Shown here: piece by piece, positions 29,720 to 38,177 of the stretch
Numbering within the stretch: the stretch's first letter is position 1
Layout: each line of letters begins with the position of its first letter
DNA from: Desulfobacterales bacterium
Lineage (GTDB): Bacteria; Desulfobacterota; Desulfobacteria; Desulfobacterales; JAIPEE01
Direction of reading: 5' to 3'
Assembly: GCA_021737275.1 (NCBI GenBank)
Contig: JAIPEE010000014.1
Span: 1 to 64,000 of the forward strand
DNA: 64,000 nucleotides
The notes under the pieces: generated by a model
Told to the model about the DNA's origin: nothing
Database searches by the model: none
The model's input: the letters and a program-made list of their open reading frames with translations, nothing else
Program-made: the position numbers and the translations under genes

Positions 29720-29753
29720 ATATATTTGAATATTTTAGTTCATTCAAATATAT
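29720..29753. promoter_or_regulatory. Perfect inverted repeat, candidate activator (UAS) site
   Basis: ATATATTTGAAT-attttagttc-ATTCAAATATAT, 12-bp perfect arms, between the sigma54 promoter and the divergent activator gene. Confidence 0.6.
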
Positions 29754-29906
29754 GGGTGAAAAATGATACAAATAAATGGAACTTTTTGTTTCCTTGTGCT
29801 ATGGTTTTAGGGAACAAAACAAACCGGAATAAAAGATCATGGTGATTTACTGTTCAGGTTTAATGTTTGAGCTTATAATGTGTCCACTAATAAATAGAAG
29901 GTAGTT

Positions 29907-31235
29907 GTGCCTGTATTAAAAAACTATCAGATTATACTGGAGAGCCTTGAGGACGGCGTGTTTACCGTAAATAAGGATTTCCGTATTATGTCCTTTAACC
30001 GTGCTGCTGCACAAATAACAGGGATTCCAAAAAAAGAGGCCATCGGACAGTACTGTTTTAATGTGTTTAAAACAAATGTATGTAATACCGGTTGTATTTT
30101 GCGCCAGACAATCAGGACCGGTGAACCGATTGCCAATATGCCGATCAGGATGACCCGTGCTGATGATAAAAAAATTCCCATCAGTGTCAGCACGGCTGTG
30201 TTAAAAGCCGGAGATGGAAAAATGATTGGCGGCGTTGAGATCTTCAGAGATATGACGGCTATTACCAAACTGCGTAAGGCTTATAGAAAGCAGCACTCCT
30301 TTGAAGATATTGTCAGCAAAAATCCGCGAATGCTCAAATACTTTTCTATACTGCCGCAGGTTTCAGAAAGTGACAGCACTGTGTTTATTGATGGCGCAAC
30401 CGGTACGGGAAAAGAGCTTTTTGCAAGGGCGATCCACAACAACAGTCTTAAAAAAGACGGCCCGTTTGTTGCAATCAACTGTGGGGCCATGCCCGACACC
30501 CTGATTGAATCAGAGCTCTTCGGTTATAAGGCCGGGGCTTTTACAGATGCAAAAAAGGATAAGGCAGGGCGGTTTGCTCTGGCGCAGAACGGTACTATTT
30601 TTTTGGATGAAATCGGAGATATTTCCCAGACAGTTCAGGTTAGGCTGCTCAGGGTTCTTCAGAACCGGACATACGAACCGCTGGGATCAAACCAGACACT
30701 GAAAACCAATGCCCGGATTATTGTGGCAACGCATCGGAACCTGGCGAAGCTGGTTAAAGAAAACAAGTTCAGGGAAGACCTTTATTACCGTATTAATGTT
30801 ATCAAGTTTTCACTGCCGCCACTTGAAGAACGAAAAGAGGATATCCCTTTGCTGGTTGATCATTTTGTAGAGAATTTTAACTACTCTTTTGGGAAGGAAA
30901 TTATGGGTGTCAGCCCGGAAGCCCTTTCGGCCATTATGCTTTATGAGTGGCCCGGTAATATCCGTGAACTTGAAAACGCCATTGAACATGCTTTTGTGCT
31001 TTGTAATGAAGACGTTCTTGATACGCAACATCTTCCGGAACAGTTTCAATCAACGCACAGCACCATAAGCATGCCGACCGGTGTAACGCTGAAGGATATG
31101 GAAAAGGTGACGATTCTCCAGGCTCTGAAAAGAAATAACTGGAAAAAAGTGATGACGGCAAAAGAACTGGGTATTGATAAAAATACGCTCAGACGGAAAA
31201 TAATTCGTCTGGGCATTGATGAGTTGAACCGGTAG
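29907..31235 (+). CDS. PAS-containing sigma54-dependent transcriptional activator (AAA+, Fis-type HTH)
   Basis: FIDGATGTGKELFARAIHNNS; ELFGYKAGAFTDAKKDKAGRF; GTIFLDEIGD; YEWPGNIRELENAIEHA; C-terminal HTH AKELGIDKNTLRRKI; GTG start. Confidence 0.93.
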   Translation: MPVLKNYQIILESLEDGVFTVNKDFRIMSFNRAAAQITGIPKKEAIGQYCFNVFKTNVCNTGCILRQTIRTGEPIANMPIRMTRADDKKIPISVSTAVLKAGDGKMIGGVEIFRDMTAITKLRKAYRKQHSFEDIVSKNPRMLKYFSILPQVSESDSTVFIDGATGTGKELFARAIHNNSLKKDGPFVAINCGAMPDTLIESELFGYKAGAFTDAKKDKAGRFALAQNGTIFLDEIGDISQTVQVRLLRVLQNRTYEPLGSNQTLKTNARIIVATHRNLAKLVKENKFREDLYYRINVIKFSLPPLEERKEDIPLLVDHFVENFNYSFGKEIMGVSPEALSAIMLYEWPGNIRELENAIEHAFVLCNEDVLDTQHLPEQFQSTHSTISMPTGVTLKDMEKVTILQALKRNNWKKVMTAKELGIDKNTLRRKIIRLGIDELNR

Positions 31236-31334
31236 AGCTGTTTTAAAAAAGTTGAACGCAATGCCACCTGATTCAGCTGTTTAACCTGTCTTAGATCAAT
31301 GCCGCCATGAGTCATCAAAATATTACAAAGTGAT

Positions 31335-31354
31335 AAACAGGGTTACACCTGTTT
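31335..31354. promoter_or_regulatory. Inverted repeat upstream of the second sigma54 promoter
   Basis: AAACAGG-gttaca-CCTGTTT, about 90-105 bp upstream of the -24 element. Confidence 0.4.
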
Positions 31355-31440
31355 GTCGTGCCCGGGAGTCACTTTTTACATAATCTTTTTATTTTATGAG
31401 CTTTATCAGGTGGTTGTGTGTTTGGTGAAATGGAAAGAAA

Positions 31441-31458
31441 TTGGCATAACTTTTGCTT
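31441..31458 (+). promoter_or_regulatory. Sigma54 -24/-12 promoter upstream of the CODH/ACS cluster
   Basis: TTGGCATAACTTTTGCTT vs YTGGCACGRNNNTTGCW; GG and GC dinucleotides at correct spacing. Confidence 0.75.
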
Positions 31459-31858
31459 CATATTTAGAGAATAAAAAAACGAAAACGGTTTTTGTATTGT
31501 TAATTGTAGTTTTGTTGTCAGGGGAGGTGCTTTAAAAAAAATATTGCGAATAAGGGGGTTGTTTTTTTCTCAGTTTTGAACGTTCATTCTCTTGTTTCGC
31601 GTTGAAAATTGCGGTTATTTAACCTCTTTTGCAAGAAATGATACGATATTAACCATCGCTATTAGTATTGATTTAAATAGGTTGTGCTTTCGTTGTGTTA
31701 TGTGAAACACTATAATTTGTTGAATAAATATTCAATAAATTTGTTTGGCATGTCGAAACACTTCCGAAAGACATTTGAATTTTATAAAATTTAGAAGATA
31801 ATCGCAGACGGTTATGCGAATGTCTGCGCTTGTCGCAAAAGAAACACGAAAAATGCTC

Positions 31859-31887
31859 TTGACTTGAAAAAATGCTTCTAATAATAT
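31859..31887 (+). promoter_or_regulatory. Candidate sigma70 promoter for the CODH/ACS operon
   Basis: TTGACT - 17 bp - TAATAT. Confidence 0.6.
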
Positions 31888-31894
31888 CGCTCTT

Positions 31895-32156
31895 TCTGTA
31901 AAAAGTTTGAGACGCTTTTTTCGTTATAAATTGAGAGGAGATGATACAATAGCCCCCTGGCAGATATCCGTTGCCAGCATCAACATCCCCGGCAGACATC
32001 GCTTCAGATGCGTTAGGCGGTACTGAACCTTACCGATATACATTTCACGGAGATTCTATTATTTGCCTGTCATGCCTTTGGATAATTCCTATGGGAAAAC
32101 TGTTTTTTGCGGTTTGGTATTTTAATATAATAATTAAAAACCTGAAGGAGGACCAA
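31895..32156 (+). other. Long, potentially structured 5' leader of acsD (candidate cis-regulatory RNA)
   Basis: About 260 nt between the -10 element and acsD TTG; hairpins CTGGCA/TGCCAG, CATC/GATG, CGGTA/TACCG. Confidence 0.35.
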
Positions 32157-33725
32157 TTGGGTACTGAAATATTAAAAGAAACATATTCAGGCGGTATCAA
32201 CGAGATATCTTTGGGAAGTGGAGACAACTCGGTTACCGTCGGTGGAGAAACAAGCTATCCTTTCTATCTGTTTGAGGGCGATATGCCCAACAAACCCAGG
32301 ATTGCTATGGAAGTTTGGGATATGGAGCCGGATGACTGGCCCGAAGCGGTCTTATGTCCGTTTAAAGACGTGCTTTCAGATCCGGCAGCATGGGCGAAAA
32401 AGTGCGTAGATGAGTTCGGCGCAGACATTATCGCTTTGCAGCTTAAGAGTACGGACCCCAACGGAGACAATGCACCCAAGGAAGATGCAGCTGAAACCGT
32501 TAAAAAAGTGCTTGATGCCATTGATGTTCCCCTGATTGTCTGGGGTACGACAAATATCCAGAAGGATGAAGAGGTATTAAAGCATATTGCAGAAGTCTGT
32601 CAGGGCAAAAACCTGATTCTTGGCCCGGTAGAGGACAAAAACCACAAGGGCATTGGCGCAAGCGCCATGGGCTACGGCCATACCCTCATCGCATCATCTC
32701 CCATTGATGTTAACCTTGCCAAACAAGTCAATATTCTTCTCGAAAACCTCGGTCTGCCGCTGGACCGCATGCTGATTGACCCTACTACCGGCGGTTTGGG
32801 CTACGGCCTTGAATATTCTTACTCTGTTATGGAACGCCTCAGAATGGCAGCCATGGCTCAGGGCGATGATAAACTGCAGCAACCTATTATAAACAACCTT
32901 GGAAATGAAATCTGGAAATGCAAGGAAGCCAAGGAGACGGTTGAGAGTGCACCGACACTGGGTGATCCGGAAAAACGGGGTGTACTTATGGAAGCGCTCA
33001 CCGCTGTAACATACCTTATGTCCGGTTCCGATATTCTGATCATGCGGCATCCGGAAGCAATCAGAATGACCAAATCTTATATTGATCTTGCTGTTGACGG
33101 CGGCAGTGCACAAGCAGTTGAAGCCATCACCAAAGCATTGTCCGAGACGGAAGTCGATCTTGCAGCGCTTGCACCTGAGCCGGATCTGACCATTGAAGAA
33201 GTAAAAGAGGCTCCGGTCAAGAAGGCTGCGCCTAAGAAAGAGGCCAAACCTTCGGCTGAAAAGAAAGCAGCAGCACCCAAGAAAACAGAAAAGAAGACTG
33301 AAGCAAAGGTAGAAGAAAAACCTGTTGAAGCACCAAAAACTAAAGATGATGCAAAGGCAAAAGCCGAAGCCGAAGCTGCTGCAAAAGCAACGGCTGAAGC
33401 AGAAGCAAAAGCCAAAGCAGAAGCAGATGCAGATGCCAAGGCAATAAAAGATGCTGAAGCCAAAGCAAAAGCCGAAGCCGAAGCAGCAGAAAAAACGAAA
33501 GCTGAGGCAAAAGCTAAAGCCGCAGCCGATGAAAAAGAAAAACGGGAAATTGAAGCAGCTGAACTGAAGGCAAACCGGGAAAAAGAGAAAGCCTCCAAAT
33601 TAGGTAAGCGCGAAGCGATCTCTGTTTCAACAATACCTGTTACGCCGGCAGTAATTCAGAAAACGCAACTAGACAAAATACTGGATGATCTTGATTGGAT
33701 TCATCGAAAAACACCGCTGATTTAA
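32157..33725 (+). CDS. acsD: Corrinoid iron-sulfur protein small (delta) subunit, with long Ala/Lys/Glu-rich C-terminal tail
   Basis: SLGSGDNSVTVGGETSYPFYLFEGDMPNKPRIAMEVWDMEPDDWPEAV; strong RBS gaaggagg before TTG 32157. Confidence 0.92.
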   Translation: MGTEILKETYSGGINEISLGSGDNSVTVGGETSYPFYLFEGDMPNKPRIAMEVWDMEPDDWPEAVLCPFKDVLSDPAAWAKKCVDEFGADIIALQLKSTDPNGDNAPKEDAAETVKKVLDAIDVPLIVWGTTNIQKDEEVLKHIAEVCQGKNLILGPVEDKNHKGIGASAMGYGHTLIASSPIDVNLAKQVNILLENLGLPLDRMLIDPTTGGLGYGLEYSYSVMERLRMAAMAQGDDKLQQPIINNLGNEIWKCKEAKETVESAPTLGDPEKRGVLMEALTAVTYLMSGSDILIMRHPEAIRMTKSYIDLAVDGGSAQAVEAITKALSETEVDLAALAPEPDLTIEEVKEAPVKKAAPKKEAKPSAEKKAAAPKKTEKKTEAKVEEKPVEAPKTKDDAKAKAEAEAAAKATAEAEAKAKAEADADAKAIKDAEAKAKAEAEAAEKTKAEAKAKAAADEKEKREIEAAELKANREKEKASKLGKREAISVSTIPVTPAVIQKTQLDKILDDLDWIHRKTPLI

Positions 33726-33791
33726 TGCCCGTATATATAGACGTAATGACGGCTCTGAAGAGCCGGTAATAAAAAAGTTGGAGGACCAACC

Positions 33792-35819
33792 ATGTCTGAT
33801 GAAAAAAAAGAAAAAGGAGCTGCAGCCAAAAAATTGGCAGATCCGATAGCAGCATCCATAGATATTTCAACTCAGGAAATGATTAAACGAGCCCAGAGAC
33901 TGGATATTGATACGGTGTTTGATAGGGCCGTAACACTCAAACCCTGCAATATCGGTATGCAGGGAACATGTTGTAAAAACTGTGCCATGGGCCCCTGCCG
34001 CCTGCCGCTTCCAAAGGGCGGTATTGAAGGTGAAGATCAGAGAAAAGGTCTTTGTGGTGCAACCGCAAATACGATTGCAGCAAGAAACTTTGCCAGAATG
34101 GTCGCAGCCGGCGCATCCGCGCACTCAGATCATGGCAGGGGAGTTGCAGAGGTGTTTCTTTCTGTTGCCCGGAAAGAGAGCCATGACTATAAGATTAAGG
34201 ATCCCATCAAGCTTTTACAGATAGCAAAATGCTTTGACATAGCTGTTACCATTGAAGAAGATGGAGAAACCAAAGACAGGGATATTGATGAAATTGCTCT
34301 TGAGCTTGCTGAAAAAGCGATCGCTGAGTGGGGGAAACCTGAAGGTGAGCTTACCTATCTTAAACGAGCACCGGAAGCACTTTATGAAAAGTGGAAAAAG
34401 AACGGCGTGCTTCCTAGAAATGTAGACAGGGAAGTTGTTGAGATCATGCACCGAACCCATATTGGTGTGGATCAGGACTATAAAAATATTGTAAAACAAT
34501 GCACACGATGTGCCATAGCGGATGGCTGGGGCGGATCCATGCTGGGGACGGATCTTCAGGATGTTCTGTTCGGGTCTCCAACACCGGTACAGTCTGAGGC
34601 TGATCTCGGTATTATGAAGGAAGACCATGTTAATATCATTCTGCATGGCCATGAACCCATTCTTTCGGAGATGATCGTAGCTGCAGCCCAGACACAGGAA
34701 ATGATTGATTACGCCAAAGAAAAAGGAGCAAAGGGTATTCAGCTGGGCGGTATCTGTTGCACGGCAAATGAAGTGCTCCAGAGGCACGGTATTCCCCCGG
34801 CAGGTACATTTCTACAGCAGGAACTGGCCATTATTACAGGTGCCTGTGATGCCATGATTGTGGATATCCAGTGTATCTTTCAGAACCTTGCCAACGTGGC
34901 CAAATGCTTCCATACAAAACTGATTACAACCCACCCCATTGCAAGGATGGAACAGGAGAATGTGCTCCATATGGAATTTGATGAGCATTATGCAATGGAA
35001 GATGCCAAAAAGATAGTAATGTTGGCCATTGACAACTTCAAGAACAGAGGATCCGATGTTGAGATCCCGCGCTATAAAGATGTTCAAGTTGCCGGTTTTG
35101 GTGTTGAATCAATCAAATACCACCTTGGCGGCTCATTCCGCGGATCTTATTATACCCTTAATGATAATATTATTAATGGCCGTATCCGGGGTGTTGCAGG
35201 TGTTGTCGGTTGTAACAATGCCCGTACAAAACATAATGAAGAGCATATTGAGATCGTAAAAGAACTGCTTAAAAATGATGTGCTGGTACTTACAACCGGA
35301 TGTAGTGCTCTTGCCTGTAGTACTCATGGTTTACTCAAACCTGAAACAGCTGCTGTCTACTGTGGCCCGGGCCTTGCCGAGGTTTGTGAAACCGTTGGTA
35401 TTCCACCGGTACTTCATATGGGATCCTGTGTTGACAACAGCCGGATTCTCCTTGCAGCAACCGAGATGGTAAAAGCCGGTGGGCTGGGTAATGATATTTG
35501 TGATCTTCCTGTAGCAGGAAGTGCACCGGAATGGATGAGTGAAAAAGCAATCTCTATTGGACACTATTTTGTTGTGTCCGGTGTATATACTGTTTTTGGC
35601 TACCAGATGCCGGTTGAGGGTGCTCCCCAGTTCAAGAAATATTTATATGAGGAGTATGAAAAAGTGTTTGGCGGAAAATGGGATTGTGAACCCGACCCGA
35701 TCAAGCATGCTCATAAGATGATCGCCCATATCGATAAAAAACGTCAGGCCCTTGGCATTGATAAGGCCAGAGAAAGAATTCTCATGGATATGGCAGATCG
35801 TCAGGCTCTGGAAGGATAA
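33792..35819 (+). CDS. cooS: Anaerobic Ni carbon-monoxide dehydrogenase catalytic subunit
   Basis: CCKNCAMGPCRLP; HGHEP; GICCTANEVLQRHG; VDIQC; GVVGCNN; TTGCSALA; GSCVDNSRIL; APEWMSEKA. Confidence 0.96.
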   Translation: MSDEKKEKGAAAKKLADPIAASIDISTQEMIKRAQRLDIDTVFDRAVTLKPCNIGMQGTCCKNCAMGPCRLPLPKGGIEGEDQRKGLCGATANTIAARNFARMVAAGASAHSDHGRGVAEVFLSVARKESHDYKIKDPIKLLQIAKCFDIAVTIEEDGETKDRDIDEIALELAEKAIAEWGKPEGELTYLKRAPEALYEKWKKNGVLPRNVDREVVEIMHRTHIGVDQDYKNIVKQCTRCAIADGWGGSMLGTDLQDVLFGSPTPVQSEADLGIMKEDHVNIILHGHEPILSEMIVAAAQTQEMIDYAKEKGAKGIQLGGICCTANEVLQRHGIPPAGTFLQQELAIITGACDAMIVDIQCIFQNLANVAKCFHTKLITTHPIARMEQENVLHMEFDEHYAMEDAKKIVMLAIDNFKNRGSDVEIPRYKDVQVAGFGVESIKYHLGGSFRGSYYTLNDNIINGRIRGVAGVVGCNNARTKHNEEHIEIVKELLKNDVLVLTTGCSALACSTHGLLKPETAAVYCGPGLAEVCETVGIPPVLHMGSCVDNSRILLAATEMVKAGGLGNDICDLPVAGSAPEWMSEKAISIGHYFVVSGVYTVFGYQMPVEGAPQFKKYLYEEYEKVFGGKWDCEPDPIKHAHKMIAHIDKKRQALGIDKARERILMDMADRQALEG

Positions 35820-35858
35820 ACGTAAATATCTAAATCCTCAACGAAGGAGGAGGAACGC

Positions 35859-38072
35859 ATGTCAAAATTAGTAGCTTTTGCAGGTATACAGGGCGGCTAT
35901 AAGGTCGTTTCAAAAACAGAAGGCGAATATAAAAAAGCCCTTGAAACTTATAATGCAGATACAAAAATCGGGTTTGGTAATACGGCTTATTATTTACCGG
36001 TTATCTATTCTCTGACCGGTTTGAAATGTGAAACCCTTGAAGACTTGAAAAAACCGTTGGCTTTTGCCCGTGGCTTACTTCCGCCGCATATTAAAAGTAA
36101 AAACCATCTGCCTTACCTTGGCCCATTGCTGGATGCCGGTATGGCGGCAATTTTCTGTTATGAGATTCAGGAAGCTTTGCGTATCCTGAGAGAACCGGAT
36201 TTTTACCTGTTACAGGAAGATCCGGATATTGAAGGTGGAAAATGGTGGGTAGGTCCCGCAGATGATACCATCTTGAGAAAAAGAGGTGTTGAGTTTGTTG
36301 ATGGTTCTGCCCCTGGGTTTGCAGCCGTAGTTGGTGCAGCGCCGGATCCGGAAATTGCCAAAATGATTGTGGAAGACTATCAGAAGAAAAGTCTCTATAT
36401 TTTCTGTGCAGCCAATCATAATGGTACAACCGTAATTGAGCAGCTTCATGAAGCCGGTGTTCAGGTCGGATGGAATACGCGAATTGTTCCTTTTGGGCCT
36501 GATATATCTTCTGCCGTATTTGCACTGGGATTTGCCAACCGCGCCGCCATGGCATTTGGTGGCGTTCATCCCGGTGATTACAAAAAAATGCTGAAATACA
36601 ACAAAGACAGAATTTTTGCTTTTGTTAATGCGCTTGGTGATATTGGAACCGAATGGGGTGTTGCGGCAGCCGGTTGTGTCAACTGGGGTTTTCCAACGCT
36701 TGCTGACACGGATATTCCGGAAATTTTGCCAACAGGTATCTGTACATACGAACATGTTGTAGCCAATGTTCCCCATGATGAAATTTGTCAGAAATCAGTT
36801 GAGGTTCGCGGCCTGAAGGTTCAGGTGGCTTCAATTGATATTCCATGTGCCTTTGGCCCGGCTTTTGAAGGTGAGCGTGTTCGTGGCGCTGATCTTCACA
36901 GTCAGATGGGTGGCGGTAAAACCCAGTGCACCGAGCTGGTTAAAATGGCCGACATGAAGGATATCGAAGACGGCAAAATTAATATTATCGGACCGGATAT
37001 TGGCGATATCAAAGAAGGGGATACGCTTCCCCTGGGTATTTATGTTGAAATTGCCGGCCGTGAGTTTCAGAGTGATTTTGAACCGATCCTGGAACGGCAG
37101 ATCCATCATCTGATCAACTATATCCAGGGTATTATGCATATTGGTCAGCGTGATATTTCCTGGGTTCGTGTCGGCAAAGCAGCTGTTGATAAAGGCTTTA
37201 CCCTAAAGGATCTTGGTGTTGTGCTACATGCCAAGTTTCACCAGGAGTTTACGAAGATTGTTGATAAGGTTGAAGTAACGATCTATACCGATAAAAAGGA
37301 CGTTGACAAGCTGACTAAAAAGGCAAGGGCTGAATACAAAACCAGAGATGAACGTGTGGAAAAAATGACGGATGAGGACGTAGAGATTTATTACTCCTGT
37401 TCGCTCTGCCAGTCTTTTGCACCCAACCATGTCTGTACGGTAAGCCCTGAAAGAACCGGTCTTTGCGGCGCATATAACTGGATGGACTGCCGTGCATCAT
37501 TTGAAATCAACCCGACCGGTCCAAACCAGCCCATTGAAAAAGGTGAGTGTCTTGATCCGGTTCTGGGACAGTGGAAAGGTGTTAATGAGTTTGTTGAAAA
37601 GGCTTCCAGGGGTGCTGTTACGCATTACAACTTTTATTCCATGGTAATTGATCCCATGACCACTTGCGGCTGTTGTGAATGTATTGCCGCCATGCTGCCC
37701 AGCTGCAATGGTATTATGACGGTTAACAGAGAATATGCCGGTGAGACGCCCTGCGGTATGAAGTTTACAACACTGGCAGGTGTTATGGGTGGTGGTGCAT
37801 CGTCTCCGGGCTTTGTGGGTCACTCAAAATATAACATTACCCAGCGCAAGTTTATTACCGGTGACGGTGGTCTCCTGCGAATGGTCTGGATGCCGAAATC
37901 TCTCAAGGAAGAGATCAAGGAGAGAATTGATAAACGCGGTGCAGAACTTGGATGTCCGAATCTTTACGATATGATTGCGGATGAGACTGTTGGGACAACA
38001 GAGGAAGAAATTTATCCGTTCCTTGAAAAAGTCGGTCATCCGGCGCTTACAATGGACTCGATTATTGCTTAA
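35859..38072 (+). CDS. acsB: CO-methylating acetyl-CoA synthase (ACS)
   Basis: A-cluster region YYSCSLCQSFAPNHVCTVSPERTGLCGAYNWMDCRAS and TTCGCCECI. Confidence 0.96.
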   Translation: MSKLVAFAGIQGGYKVVSKTEGEYKKALETYNADTKIGFGNTAYYLPVIYSLTGLKCETLEDLKKPLAFARGLLPPHIKSKNHLPYLGPLLDAGMAAIFCYEIQEALRILREPDFYLLQEDPDIEGGKWWVGPADDTILRKRGVEFVDGSAPGFAAVVGAAPDPEIAKMIVEDYQKKSLYIFCAANHNGTTVIEQLHEAGVQVGWNTRIVPFGPDISSAVFALGFANRAAMAFGGVHPGDYKKMLKYNKDRIFAFVNALGDIGTEWGVAAAGCVNWGFPTLADTDIPEILPTGICTYEHVVANVPHDEICQKSVEVRGLKVQVASIDIPCAFGPAFEGERVRGADLHSQMGGGKTQCTELVKMADMKDIEDGKINIIGPDIGDIKEGDTLPLGIYVEIAGREFQSDFEPILERQIHHLINYIQGIMHIGQRDISWVRVGKAAVDKGFTLKDLGVVLHAKFHQEFTKIVDKVEVTIYTDKKDVDKLTKKARAEYKTRDERVEKMTDEDVEIYYSCSLCQSFAPNHVCTVSPERTGLCGAYNWMDCRASFEINPTGPNQPIEKGECLDPVLGQWKGVNEFVEKASRGAVTHYNFYSMVIDPMTTCGCCECIAAMLPSCNGIMTVNREYAGETPCGMKFTTLAGVMGGGASSPGFVGHSKYNITQRKFITGDGGLLRMVWMPKSLKEEIKERIDKRGAELGCPNLYDMIADETVGTTEEEIYPFLEKVGHPALTMDSIIA

Positions 38073-38083
38073 CAAAACTGGTT

Positions 38084-38113
38084 ACCGGCAGCAGCTTAAG
38101 AGCTGCTGCCGGT
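38084..38113. repeat. Perfect 13-bp-arm intercistronic hairpin between acsB and acsC
   Basis: ACCGGCAGCAGCT-TAAG-AGCTGCTGCCGGT, no T-run after. Confidence 0.85.
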
Positions 38114-38177
38114 TCACTATATTCAAGATCAATTGACACGCATAAATGAAGCGTGAGATCTGAAGAAGGAGAAGAAA

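Noticed and set aside
31353-31535. 60-aa ORF overlapping the sigma54 promoter
   Set aside because: It spans the -24/-12 element, lacks a good RBS and has no recognisable family.
31925-32100. Cobalamin, THF or c-di-GMP riboswitch identity for the acsD leader
   Set aside because: Tried against remembered consensus boxes; none matched well enough to assign.
31971-32156. In-frame N-terminal extension of acsD in the ORF track
   Set aside because: No resemblance to AcsD N-termini, while TTG 32157 has a strong RBS (gaaggagg); treated as leader.
33077-33598. 173-aa minus-strand ORF rich in Ala/Phe/Ser
   Set aside because: Shadow ORF antisense to the Ala/Lys/Glu-rich tail of AcsD; composition is a by-product of the repeats.
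36091-36776. Minus-strand ORFs of 154 and 188 aa
   Set aside because: Antisense to acsB, which has full A-cluster motifs.
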